64,000 nucleotides of DNA from Papilionanthe hookeriana x Papilionanthe teres. Lineage: Eukaryota > Streptophyta > Magnoliopsida > Asparagales > Orchidaceae. Every line of letters starts with the position of its first letter. Position 1 is the first letter of the stretch. The DNA is taken from assembly GCA_022702705.1 (NCBI GenBank), contig CM040425.1:6340001-6404000 (forward strand). The letters are read 5' to 3'. Positions 1 to 10,192 of this stretch are shown here, one piece after another. Both the position numbers and the translations under genes were made by a program. The notes beneath the pieces are model-generated. The model saw nothing but the letters and a program-made list of their open reading frames with translations, was not told the DNA's origin and did no database searches.

Positions 1-222
1 ACGCGGCGCATTCCCATTCGACGCCGCCACTTGAGTCAGCAGCCACGCGTCCCGCGGTTCATGTACCATCGTGCCGTCCGACTTGATCTCGACCGTCCGC
101 TCGATACACGCGCGATCCAACAACTCCTGGTCATCGTCTACGACCGGTGTGCACCCGTGACCGTCCACACTAAAACCCCAAGATCTCACTCGATTCTCGA
201 TGGATTTTTGTGTTCTTATGCT
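1..222 (-). CDS. Small GC-rich reading frame of GL-A (partial, unknown protein)
   Basis: Function is unknown. On the minus strand a frame stays open from about 222 to the window edge, through a GC-rich block unlike its AT-rich surroundings. Its core starts with the DNA motif GGTTTTAGTGTGGACGG and encodes a VDG start-like motif, a TPVVDDD acidic stretch, a DRAC motif and, near the window edge, AASNGN. GL-B carries VDG, TPVEDD, ERAC and AAPNGE in the same order and frame. GL-C keeps AEDD and DRTC, and GL-D keeps MDG and ASNG. No conserved ATG exists in this copy, so this may be a noncoding conserved block or part of a spliced leader rather than a translated gene. Frame agreement across copies is the only support for coding. 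Confidence 0.3.
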
Positions 223-332
223 CTATGGATTTGTCTTGAAGAGACGAACACATCCATACGGCTTTATAGGCTATGAAATTAACTTAAACAAAATGGAGAA
301 TCGATGGAAGCCTCGGGAGGAAGAGTGAGTTC

Positions 333-341
333 ATACCTTTG
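333..341 (-). other. Conserved AAAGGTAT site, candidate 5' splice site (GL-A)
   Basis: The minus strand reads CAAAGGTATGAAC here. AAAGGTAT occurs in all four GL copies between the TATA box and the GC-rich block. AAAG/GTATG fits a plant splice donor, so a spliced leader is possible. No acceptor was located. Confidence 0.3.
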
Positions 342-759
342 CTCGCAGAAGTGAAGCTTCGATCCGAGAGTTGTGTCACCTTCGATCGAGTCCAGGAAAG
401 CTCCGCATGAAGTCTCCGGCTCGCGGGAATTGTCTAGGTGTGAAAGTGACCAAGCCCGATCACAAAGCTTGGAGGCTAGAAGCAATGGCTGGCCTAGTGA
501 GGGGGCTTTTGTTGGGGATCTTCTCCACTTGGTCTGGTGAAGGTGTAGGACCAATCAATTTGGAGATTGGCTCACTGTGGTGAAGTGTCATGTTTTTTGA
601 GTGGATTTTCAACTCAAAAATTGAGCTCTGTCAATGGGGATTAGGGCAAAGGAACACTGGGGATCAACTGCTCTGGGTTAGGAGAAGGTCCTGGAGCAAT
701 TTTGGCAGAGTTTCCTTAAGGTCTGGTTCATCTCCTTGTCTTGACCGAGAGGGTGGTGG

Positions 760-769
760 GTTTAAATAG
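760..769 (-). promoter_or_regulatory. TATA box of GL-A
   Basis: The minus strand reads CTCTATTTAAACCC. TATA-like boxes occupy the equivalent place in GL-B, GL-C and GL-D although the flanks have diverged. This gives the orientation of transcription (minus strand). It lies about 2.37 kb from the element terminus. Confidence 0.45.
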
Positions 770-999
770 AGGTGGCTGGAGGGCCTCCCAGGGGGAGTTA
801 GGGCTTGGGATTAACTGCCTTGGTCAAGGGAAGAACAGCCATGGAGTCCAATTGAGTTGGGACATCTCAGCTAGTGAGAATTCAAAAGTTTGTCTCACAT
901 GGAGCTTTCGGCCATGGCGTTTTCCGGCGACTATGGTGGCTGGCTGGCCAGGCATGGGTCACCATCTGACTCAGTGGATCAGGGTTTGAATTTGGTGAA

Positions 1000-2700
1000 G
1001 TCAATTGGAGTTTGACATGTGTAAAAAGCTTGATTAAAATGGAATGGGGGAGAGTGTATTTTGGGCTTGGTTTGGTCAATCCATGGAAATAGGCTTGGTG
1101 TACCTCCCCAAGACCTGATTTTGAGCTGAGGGAATCATTTAGGTTAGCTTGGAAGGGGTGGTGAAGTCTCCATCCATGGTGAGGTGGCTAAGCATGGTTT
1201 AGAGTGTGACATGAGTATGGTTAAAAATGCTTAATGAAAGATTAGGAAAGGGTCCCTTCTTCTTGACATTAATGGCTTGATGAGGTGGAAAGTGGCTTCC
1301 ATGGCTTCCATGTGGCTTGTACATGGCTCAATGGGTCACATTTGGCTTGGAAAAAGTTTGGTCAATTTCATAAAATGGGATTTTATGAATTTTGGCATTT
1401 TTGGTGGAAATTTGGATGAAGCTTTATTTGGAATTATTTGATCATTGGTTTAGGACTTAGGGATGATTTTAATTGAATGGATGATGTAGAGAAATGTCAT
1501 GTGGGCTTTATGATAGATTTTGGGCTTTTGGATTTGGTGGAAGTGGGCTTTTAGAATGGTTTAAGAAAGTGGGCCTTTAGGTTTGAAAATAAATTGGTGG
1601 ATGGAAATTTTGTGAGGGATCATGCCAAATAAATGTTGCAATTGGTTTAGGTATGTGTCATGAGTGGTTTGGAATCAATTTGGTGTGATTTGGAGTAGAA
1701 TTGGGTTGAATTTGGGCTTTTTAGTTAAAGGGGCCAAAGTGGGCCAAATTGTGCTAACTTGGGTTAAGGTTGGGCTAAAGTTGGATTTGATGTAAAATTA
1801 ATGTTGAGAAATGTTCATGGGAGTGTCACAAAGAGTTTTCAACTTTGGTTGGGCTCTAATTTTGGGATTTGGGCCCATTTGGGTTAGGTTTGGGCTTAGG
1901 TCAATTTAAGGGATTTTGGTTTTGGGTTAGGTTTGAGTGGAGTTTAGGTTCAAATTTTGGGCAAATCAAGTTAGTTTTTTGTTCATGGGGGTGTTAGGAA
2001 GGCTTTAGAAAAGATTTGGGACCAATTGGAGTTGAATTGGACTAGGTTTGAGCTAGGTTTAGGTCATGGGCCAAAATTGGGCCTTATGCCTCAAATTGGG
2101 CTCAAATGTCAATCAAATTTGAATTAGATTTGGTCTAAATTGATATTGGGGATGTTGAATTGAAGTTTAGAATTGAATTGGACCAAAATTGAGGCCAATT
2201 GAGGTGGTTTGGTTTGACATTGGGTTCACTTGGGTTTAAAATGGGTCAAATTGGGGGTTTTGATAAAAGTGGGGTAAATTGGCAAAATTGGCCCATGGTG
2301 TAGTTGAACAAAATGAAATTGGGAATATTTGGGATTTTCAAGAAGTTTTTGGGAATTTTCTGAATTTTTTGGATTTTTGGGCTAAGAAAGGCATTTTGGG
2401 TATTTGGAGGGTATTGGGGGGTACTTTTGGAATTTTTGGTATTTTTGGCTATGGATGATCAATTTGAGTGGGGGAAATGTTTAGGACTGATTTTGAGGAA
2501 TTTTGGGTAATTTAGGTAATTTTGCAAATTTTGGGCAGCTCCAAGGGCATTTGGTAGGTTTTGTGGGTCCGGGGCCCCGGGGGTCAAAAATTGAAATTTT
2601 AAAAAAATGAAGATTGATCAAATTTGAGTAAAATGGAATCACTTTTGTTAAGCCATGAAGCCATATTAAGCCCATATGAGCCATGAGAGGACTCATTTGA
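1000..2700 (-). repeat. Strand-skewed U3-like tract of GL-A
   Basis: The plus strand is packed with short G+T-rich words such as TTTGGG, AATTGGG and GGTTTAGGTT, while C is scarce; the minus strand is the matching A+C-rich strand. Related tracts fill 6650-7850 in GL-B and, on the opposite strand, 11330-12450 in GL-C. Words such as TTAGGTCA link it to the clean tandem array at 59280-60830 in GL-D, so this may be an eroded or un-homogenised form of that array. Open frames in it follow from composition and are not genes. Confidence 0.5.
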
Positions 2701-4259
2701 GGCATTCACTATGTTGTTCCTAACCCTCTTAGCCAGGGGCTTAGGGGTTAAAGACCATCCATATGAATTACCTATATGAGTCAGGAAGTCAAGTTGGATG
2801 AGAGTGTGGTTTTAGGACTTGGAATGTGTGTGAGAGTGTAGTGTATGTGCAAGTCAACGCTCACTGCGACCGAGCCACCTGTGGTATTCCTAAGGCCGAA
2901 AAGTCCTATAGGGAACTCATCCTTTAAACCTCCACATTTGATTTCAACCCTCTAGGTGATTAGGGGTCTACAATCAAGCTTATGGGGTTTGCAGGGAGTT
3001 AAGAGGTGTTTGAATTTCTAAGTGGTGGGTTCCATTTCTAGTCCTCTAAGATTAGTCAAAGGAAAAGCCTAAGGCTAGATCCTAAGTACTAAAGAGAGAA
3101 GCAAAAGACCTCATCAAAAATGAGGTCAACAAATATCCCATTTGATTGAGAAAGTGTTTGGGACGAGTCCTGAACATCCTTTCAATGCTTTTGGAATCAT
3201 TTTGAGTCCAAATGAATTTCATTATGCAGATGAATTGATCATCCAGGGTTTAATTGAGTTTTGTATCTTGCTCAGCGAACTCAGATATTTGATTATCCTA
3301 TGAGTAATGTGACATTTCATTTGACACTTCATTTAGGAGTTATGAGGATGAAAGCCTTTAGGGGCAGATTAGTCCATTAAAGAACTTAACTATTCTTAAT
3401 TGAAGTTGAATTAGCGGTTTAAAATGATTTAATTTAGTTATAAGTTCTGGTTGATTTTTAAATATTTCAAAATATTTTAAATTGGAAAAAATGTTTAAAT
3501 TATTTAATTTAGTCAAGTTGTAATATTTGAAATTATGATATTTCAGATTATTTTTATTATTTTAAATTGATTTAGTTTAATCATGAATTATAAATTATTT
3601 CAAAATTAATCTTTATATTTTAAACTTACTTTTAAATTATTTCAAATTAATTTTAATATTTTAAATTGTTTTAGTTTAATTATGATGTTTTGAATTATAG
3701 GTTATCTTAGTATTTTTAAATTTTTTTATTTAATCTTAAGGTTTTAAAATTATTCTTTTTAATTTTAATTATCATTTTATGGCTTCATTAATAAAAGTTA
3801 GGTGGTGTTTGATCAATTCATTGGTTAGGGATTTAGTTTCAAAGAATTACGATCTCCCTATATCACTTCTCTTAACCTTAACAATTTATGCTTTAACTAA
3901 CTTCCAAAGTTTGATGGCTGAATTAATTGGGATTTCTTCTTTAATGTTAAAGGTGATTAATGTGTTTCTGCTCCTTATTCCCCTATGTTTCAATCATCCA
4001 TAGGAAAATCAAGATCAAATATTAACCCTTCCCCTTTGGTTAAGCCTAAATATTAGTTAAGGCTAAATTTCCTTAATTACCTTTATGTCTTCTTAAGCTT
4101 GTTCATCTCATAATTCACTAAATTAAGCTCAAATGAACTTGAAATTTTTATTTCATCTCACTCACATGTCAATTAAGCAATCAGAGGAGAAAATGTGATT
4201 TTTTTATTTTTAATTTAATTTGTATAATTATTTCAGTGGAAAATAGGGATTTTTAATGA

Positions 4260-5420
4260 AAATTCAACAACATGACCAAGGTGAAACTTCTGTCCTTAGA
4301 AAAATTATAGGAGGTTCCTACTAACTCGAGGATCACTTGGACCAATTTTGGTGATTTTTTTATTTTAATTTATTTATTAGAATTATTTTAATTTTTTGAG
4401 TATTAATTAATTATAAAATAAAATTGAGGGGGAAATTAGGTTTTATATTTTTCTTAAATCTCTCTGAACTCAAGGAACTCAGATAAACAAACTTTGTATT
4501 TTTCTTATTTTTTTCTTTGAATTATTAGAATTATTTTAGTGAAAAGCTTGAAAAAACCTATTTTTTAATATTAAAAATTACCCTAAGTCTTTAAAATTCA
4601 ATATCTTTACTTAGAGATTTAGGAAAAATATTTTGTTGGTTCCTAAGTGATTAGGAGGCCAAATGTGACTTTTTAGTGAATTTTAATAGTTTTAAGATTT
4701 TTATGATTTTTAATTATTTAAATATTTAAAAATAGGTTAAAAATAAAAATTATATGAAAATTCCAATTTTAATTTTTCTAGACTCCTCTGATCTCAGAGA
4801 ACTCCCAAAATTGATTTGGTGAATTTTTTAGTTATATTTTGGGTTTTATGAATTTTTTTAAGTCCAAATATGGTTGTCATTTAGATAATTTATTTAGTAG
4901 GTTAAATTAACTTCAATTGATTTGAAATTTTTATGTGGGGTTCTCCTAATCCTAAAGCACTGTGGAGAAATGATTTCATGTCATTTTGATGTGTGGTTGC
5001 TCCAAATTAATTTAAGTTCAGTCTTGAGTGTTTGGGCAAATTAGGGTTATTTTTAGTGAATTAAATCAAACCATAATTATTCTAGGGTCCACTGGTCCTA
5101 AGACACTTCCCTAATTTTTCTAAATTTTTATGAACAACATGCTAATTTTTATGATTAATATTCAAGAAAATGGCCCTAAACATAGAAAATAGATAACTTT
5201 CTCTAGACATAACCTCTGACCTTGGAAAAATCAGAGAATGTTCCCAAGTTCAGAGGCTACAAAAGCCCTATAGTCTCATGCCTTGGTGAATTGTGTATGT
5301 GAATGGAGAATTAAAAGACTGAAATAAGCATTTAAATTCTTAAAAATAAAATATGCATAAAAAATTCTTCATTTCCACATTGTTCTCCTCTGTTCACTGA
5401 GCAAGAGGGTATTTTTCTTT
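4260..5420 (-). repeat. Degenerate array with palindromic CTCTGA/TCAGAG core (GL-B)
   Basis: Sequences related to CTCTGATCTCAGAG recur roughly every 120-175 bp, near 4300, 4465, 4640, 4785, 4940, 5090, 5215 and 5390. They are separated by AT-rich filler that often contains ATTTTTATG-like words. The best preserved unit, near 4785, is a perfect short palindrome (CTCTGA-TC-TCAGAG). The same series appears inverted in GL-C at about 13700-14900. Confidence 0.4.
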
Positions 5421-5512
5421 TATTTTTCTGATTTTCTATGCAAAGATATGGATTTTTAAAGTTCTGGCTATTTAAATAAATCAGAAAATAGGTATTTTTC
5501 TATTTAAATGTC

Positions 5513-5704
5513 TCAGCGCCATCTCAATCTTAGCGGCTCCAAAAACACATGCATCGTCTCCCCATTCGGCGCCGCATTTGACTCATCACGCGCTTTACGC
5601 TCCGCGGTTCTGTCCAGCGCAATCCTAGCCATCCAAGCGTTACACGCTCGTTCCAAAGGTGCTGCTTTATCGTCTTCGACTGGTGTAACCCGAGAACCGT
5701 CCAC
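5513..5704 (-). CDS. Small GC-rich reading frame of GL-B (unknown protein, 63-64 codons)
   Basis: Function is unknown. This is a minus-strand open frame in the GC-rich block of GL-B. The aligned core begins with a GTG codon (VDG), followed by TPVEDD, LERAC, WMARI, a basic stretch and AAPNGE, ending LRLRWR before a stop. The same frame is recognisable in GL-A (TPVVDDD, DRAC, AASNGN) and partly in GL-C (AEDDE, DRTC, GWM). A stop (TAG) lies two codons upstream of the GTG, so no upstream ATG can be used. No signal peptide or membrane segment is seen. Alternatives are an exon of a spliced leader or a structural GC-rich DNA element. Confidence 0.3.
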   Translation of the reverse strand: MDGSRVTPVEDDKAAPLERACNAWMARIALDRTAERKARDESNAAPNGETMHVFLEPLRLRWR

Positions 5705-5867
5705 CTTCTAGACCTAAGATTTCGAGCTAGACTCAACCAATTTGCATGGGGTTTGTTCCTATAGCTTCATTTAGCATAAACAATCATATCCATACGGTTT
5801 ATACAGTATAAAATACATCGTACAATTATAGAGGACGAAGAAAAGCTCGGGAGGAAGAGTGAGTTCA

Positions 5868-5877
5868 ATACCTTTAT
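5868..5877 (-). other. Conserved AAAGGTAT site, candidate 5' splice site (GL-B)
   Basis: The minus strand reads CTCAGATAAAGGTATTG. It is the equivalent of the GL-A, GL-C and GL-D sites, between the TATA box and the GC-rich frame. Confidence 0.3.
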
Positions 5878-6297
5878 CTGAGAGGGGAGGCCTCAATCAG
5901 ATGGTTGGGACAGCTTTGATTGGTCCCAACGAACCTTCAGATGGAGCCTTTTGCCCTGGTGAATTGTCTAAGTATGAAAGTGACCATGACTGATTTTGAG
6001 CATTAATGGAAGTCTGGTACAGAGGCCTTCTGTGATCGGGCTTTGATGGGCGAACTTCTTCTTTCACTACTGTGAAGGTGTGGGTGCAGTTAATTTGGAT
6101 TTGGTGCTGTGTAGAGGTGTATTGGAAAGTGTCCTAGTTTCTGGCCAAACTTGAGCTCTGGAATTGAGCTCAGCCAGTGGGAACCAGAGGGGGAAAATGG
6201 CTGGAATGGTCTTAGGGAGGTCTGGAGGAGCTTTGGTGAGATTTTGGCAAGGTTTTATTAAGAAATTTTCAGCACTTCGATTTTGGCCGTGAGGGGG

Positions 6298-6309
6298 TGA
6301 TTTTATAGC
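6298..6309 (-). promoter_or_regulatory. TATA box of GL-B
   Basis: The minus strand reads GGCTATAAAATCACC, a strong TATA box, about 1.99 kb from the terminus at 8290. In GL-C the box is 1.98 kb from its terminus. Confidence 0.55.
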
Positions 6310-6649
6310 CATGGCTGCCTGGTGGAGCTCAGGGCCTGACTTTGGGTGCTTTAGGCCGCTTAGGGTGAAGGCAGAGCAGTGTCATTGATCAGTGAGGTGA
6401 TCCCTGACTGACAAGGCTCAATTTTGGGTTTTAAGGGGTATGGGGGCGCTCGAGCTGAGCTGTTCCGGCTACTAGGGCAGCTGGTAAGGATAGGACAGGC
6501 GGCTGGCAGGCTGAGGGGTTGGGGAGTGCCACAGTGCTTTCAATTTGGCATGGAGGTTGCTTAAACAAGAGTTTAAGGGTGGGACTTAAGCTTTGCCAAA
6601 AGGCTAAACCCAATGGTCCAAAGTGGTGGACCTTTGGTCTATGGCTCAA

Positions 6650-7850
6650 GGGGCCTGGGTTGGGTTAGGTCGGACCAGTTCTAGTGGTCCTAAAGTTGGC
6701 TGCCATGGAGTTGATTTGGTCATTTTGGTTCAATTGGGTTTAATTTAAGTGTCATTAGGTCATAAGTCTAATTTAGGTTACATTGGGTTTAGGTTAAGCT
6801 AGCTTGGGTTTGAGCTTGAGTTGGACCAAATTGATTGAGCAACATTGTGTATATGATTGTAATGAAGATTTTTCATAAAGACTTGGAGTGGTTTTGAGTT
6901 CATTTGGGGGTTCAATTTGGTGGATTTTAGGATTTTGGTCAATTTGGGGCAAGTTGGCTAAGTTTGGGTTTAGGTTGAGCTAGGGTTGGGTCCAAGGCCA
7001 ATTGAAGACTCCAAATGGTCTATGGGGATGTGTTGAAGAGTTCTCAACCGAAATTGGGTGCCAATTTTAGGGTTAGACCAATCAATTTGGGAGATTTTGG
7101 ACATATGTTGAATTTGGATTAAAATTAGATAAACTTGGTTCAAGTGGATTTGGGTGAGACTTGGGCTCAAATTGGGGGCAATTGATGGTTCAATTCAGTT
7201 TAGGGGAGTGTTATGGAGGGCTTAGAATTAAATTTGGTGAGAAATTGATTGGTATTAGGTAAATTAAGGGGATTTGGGTTACTTAGGCAAAAATTGGGGA
7301 TTTTGGGTTTCAAGTGAAATTGAACTCAAATGTGGGTCAATTAAGCTTAGATTTGGTTTAGATTGATATTGGGGATATTGAATTAGAGTTTGGAATTGAA
7401 ATTGGGTAAGATTAGAGTTAATTGGGTAGACATTGGGTTTAATTTGGGCACTTTTGGGTTAAATGAGTCAAATTGGGGCTTTTTGTTAAATTGGACTAAA
7501 TTGGCAAAATTGGGTCATGTGGTAGTTGAGAGAAATAAAATTGAGAATATTTGGGATGTTTTGGAATTTTATGGGAAATTTTGGAATTTTGGGCTAAGAG
7601 GGGTATTTTGATCATTTTGAGGATTTTTTGGGAAATTTGGCAATTTTAGGTAACTTTGGTTAATTTGAGTGGTAGGGAGTATTTTGGATGAGTTTTGGAG
7701 AAATTTGGGCAATTTGGGTAATTTTGGAAATTTTGGAGGATTTTAGGGTTTTGGGGCATTTTAAGTATTTTGGGGCAAATGGGTTAGAAATTTGGAATCT
7801 TTGGGATAATTGAGATTGGTTGAAGGTGAGTAATGGGGAATTTTTTAAAT
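6650..7850 (-). repeat. Strand-skewed U3-like tract of GL-B
   Basis: The G+T-rich plus strand is full of TTGGG, AATTTGGG and TTAGGTTA words, in the same position relative to the TATA box as the tract in GL-A. Open frames here follow from composition and have no recognisable domain. Confidence 0.45.
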
Positions 7851-8290
7851 TGAGCCATGGACTAAGGGTCACCCTCATTTAGTCCTCTTTGTGTTGGTAC
7901 TAGCCAAACCCTAGCCTGAGGCTAAAGAGCATGGGAAAACCACTTACATGAGTTTCCAAAAAGTTAGGGGATCAAAGGTAATGTGCTTTGTTTAGGGTTG
8001 TGAATGTGTAGTGTGAGTGTGGTGTAAGCTCCAGACCTCCCAGGGTAGATCCTATGGCCTGACCACCTATAGGTGACTTCCCCCGGGATTCCTTATGCTT
8101 ACTCTCTTCCTCCCAAAACTAGAGGTTAGGCCTTAGGCATATGAAAACCCCCAGTGAAGTAAGAAAAGTTTGAATTTCTTTAGGAAGGTTCCATGACCAG
8201 TTTTCTCAGAAAGTCACCAGGAGAGTTCTATGCCTAGACCCTAGGCTATTCTAAAGATAGACTAGACCTCGACCAAAAGTGAGGTCAACA

Positions 8291-8480
8291 TGCTAGCATA
8301 ATCTCTTAAAGGTCTCTGTTGATGTTCGTTTTCAAGTTTTTTATTATCTAAATTGTTCTTCATTTTGTTCAAATTTTTAGATTTTTTTTGTTGTTTTTGA
8401 ATTTTTCTAATAGTACGTTCTAATTCTAGGTCGAAAGGTATTAAACCTTCAAATCCAATACTACGCATAAATAAACTCAA
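8291..8480 (-). pseudogene. Athila-1 gag, N-terminal remnant
   Basis: The minus-strand frame starts at 8480 and gives the N-terminus of an Athila-type Gag: an RSIGFEG/IPFDLELERTIRKI stretch, a lysine-rich linker and the PLRDYA motif. The equivalent parts in Athila-5 (28060 onward) have ELECTVRKI and PLRDYAN. The family product would be the structural capsid polyprotein of the retrotransposon. The frame runs into GL-B at 8290, so only about 60 codons of true Gag remain. The primer-binding site and LTR follow immediately upstream in its own direction. Confidence 0.75.
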
Positions 8481-8570
8481 TCAGCACACTTAAAAATAAG
8501 GAATAACATAAATATATATTTTATAAATCAAACAAAAGTCTTTCACATACTACTAAATTTACCGTTACCT

Positions 8571-8589
8571 TCCCTAGCAACGGCGCTGG
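8571..8589 (-). other. Primer-binding site of Athila-1 (tRNA-Asp type)
   Basis: The minus strand reads CCAGCGCCGTTGCTAGGGA, close to the TGGCGCC-GTTGCC-GGGG pattern complementary to the tRNA-Asp 3' end used by Athila-lineage elements. It separates the LTR from the gag leader. Confidence 0.75.
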
Positions 8590-8599
8590 CTTTACATTT

Positions 8600-10192
8600 T
8601 TATATATTTTCGTATACTCACCATAATACAAACGCAAATATACGTATCGCTCAACTAATACATGGCTCTATTTGAGTTTTGTTTATCGATCCCACATGGA
8701 AGAGTAAATTTATGATAGTAGCATTAAAATACAACGTTCAAACTATATAAAACTGAAAAGTTAAAAGCATAAGTTATTAGTGTTTAGTGATGCTAATAGA
8801 ACTAGGTTTACCAAACTCTTTTCTAAACTTTATAGTAAATTTCTAAATTCTAAATAAAGTTTTAGTATTTCATATCGAAAGGTTCAAATTGGAGAAAGTA
8901 TCCTTCCCCTTGCAATGAGTTTATGGTTAGTGAATGATTTAGATTATTGGAAATTTTTTTGTATCAAATAGTAGCAATCATATTCTTTACCCTCTTCCGA
9001 GTGTATAAAGAATATTGGCTAATCCTAGGTTTAGTCCCTAAATTTGTGGTTAGGCTGGGAAGATACTGACTCTCACTCCAAAGCTCCCACTTCCCCCTTG
9101 ACTGAGGGTGAACTCTCACTTTAGTTTCAAAATAGTAAAATCAATCTGGGAATTTTAATCTGTCACCCTAAAGATCACCAATTCTACGCCCAATAAAGTA
9201 TATTTCTCTATTTATTTGCACTCGATCCCATGGACTATATTCTCATCCATGGAATTGAATGTGATTCTCACTTTATTGTAGAACGCATACTCCTCTTGGA
9301 TCATATGTTTCACAAAAAATATTAATATTTCAATTGGCTAGATTGAAAAGTAAATGAAGCACGAAGTGTAAAATCATCACAAGTATTTAACATTTAAATT
9401 GCATATCCAATCAATCTCTTCATTTTACCATATCTCATTGCAATGAGAATAACAAAAAAATCTACACAGAATTTATGAGGAAGATACGACAAAATAGGGA
9501 TTTTATATATATAAGAAAGTTCATACAAACAGTATTTAAAAAAACAACTTATCAGAAAATCTTCTCCAAATCAAATCCCTTGAAGTTTCTTTGAATCTCC
9601 TTCTCTTTTTACAATAACACTCAATTCTCTCTTAGGAAAGTAAGGAAGAAGAAATCTCTCACTTTCCTTTCTCTTCTACAACTCTAGAGAAAACCCTTTT
9701 ACTTAACACACACACTAACTCTAATCACATGGACGCAACTCCCCTTTTTCTGGTATTTCAACAATCTAATATAGTGTAGAATGAATTTTCTAGGAGATGC
9801 CTCAAGAAACCTTACATAAATCATCCAAATACATTGAATCTACAAGAAAAATCACAAGTAACTGTCTTGTGGGCCATCGGAGCCGGATTTGGACATCGTC
9901 GGTGCCAAGGCTCTGTCAAATGGCACCGTCGGCGCCCATCCTGGTGCCATCTGTTCCAAAGCATGGTTCTGAAATCTGCTCCTTTTTGGATGCTGGCGAC
10001 GTCGGCGCCAGAGCAATTTCCTAAAATTGCCTCATTTGACTCCAAATTTCATCCTTTTTGCTTCGTTTTGCTCCAAATGCCAAAAATTAACATACCTGCA
10101 ACAAAAAATGAAAATGCGCTTCTTTAAAGTGCAATATCACCAAAATTTGTATAAATTATAGGTGAAAAGTTCAACATATTTTTGGTGCATCA
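8600..10192 (-). mobile_element. 5' LTR of Athila-1
   Basis: The minus strand starts TGATGCACCAAAAATATG at 10192, matching the LTR starts at 26228 and 38299. It runs about 1.6 kb to the primer-binding site. It keeps the early GCACTTTAAAG word, a GGCGCC-rich cluster about 180 bp in, a GAGAGAATTGAGT-like word, and near its end the GATACGTATATTTGCG-type motif shared by all Athila LTRs here. ORFs inside it are spurious. Its 5' flank (10193 on) is unrelated sequence, so this is the outer edge of Athila-1. Confidence 0.75.
9880..10012 (-). other. GGCGCC-rich cluster in Athila-1 LTR
   Basis: Several near-palindromic GC words (GGCGCCGACG, GGTGCCA, GGCGCCCAT) are grouped in AT-rich DNA, starting 180 bp inside the LTR. 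The equivalent cluster lies 177-190 bp inside the LTRs at 23927, 26228, 38299 and 52325. Confidence 0.55.

Larger units (their letters stand above)
1..3131 (-). repeat. GL-A, giant LTR-like repeat, truncated by window edge
   Basis: This is the first of four copies of a long repeat (GL family), read on the minus strand from its terminus at 3131. The terminus reads TGTTGACCTCAT and folds as a hairpin (arms 3107-3114 and 3120-3127, GACCTCAT/ATGAGGTC). Going inward there are about 400 bp of moderately complex sequence, a 1.7 kb strand-skewed tract (about 1000-2700), a TATA box near 765, a conserved AAAGGTAT near 337 and a GC-rich block at 1-190. The same order occurs in GL-B, GL-C and GL-D. The rest lies outside the window. 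The position of the TATA box suggests that the minus strand is the sense strand and that this is an LTR with a long U3. No pol gene is visible, so a Tat/Ogre-type assignment is inference. At 3131/3132 the copy abuts GL-B sequence that still aligns with GL-C, which suggests that GL-A inserted into GL-B. Confidence 0.6.
3132..8290 (-). repeat. GL-B, giant LTR-like repeat inserted in Athila-1 gag
   Basis: This is the second minus-strand GL copy. Its terminus at 8290 reads TGTTGACCTC with a short hairpin (GACCTC 8265-8270, GAGGTC 8281-8286). It sits directly against the gag reading frame of Athila-1, which stops being alignable there, so GL-B inserted into that gag. Inward are about 430 bp of complex sequence, a skewed tract, a TATA box at about 6303, the AAAGGTAT site at about 5870, a GC-rich block at 5510-5710, and then 2.2 kb of AT-rich sequence with degenerate palindromic repeats. 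At 3150-3290 the minus strand still aligns with GL-C 15600-15750 (shared CCAAACACTTT and TTCATTATG-like words), so the copy continued before GL-A interrupted it. The far end is not in the window. Confidence 0.6.

Noticed and set aside
31..276. Plus-strand frame of 81 codons at the window start
   Set aside because: It is the antisense of the GC-rich frame of GL-A; the conserved frame across copies is on the minus strand.
279..989. Open frames on both strands in the GL-A leader (for example 279-554, 371-583, 741-989)
   Set aside because: They are not kept in frame in the other GL copies and have no recognisable domain.
7390..7611. Open frame in the skewed tract
   Set aside because: The skewed composition lowers stop frequency; the encoded sequence is low in complexity and not conserved.
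9797..10127. Overlapping frames on both strands within the Athila-1 LTR
   Set aside because: They fall on the GGCGCC cluster, where stops are rare because of GC content; the same DNA in other LTRs has no matching frame.
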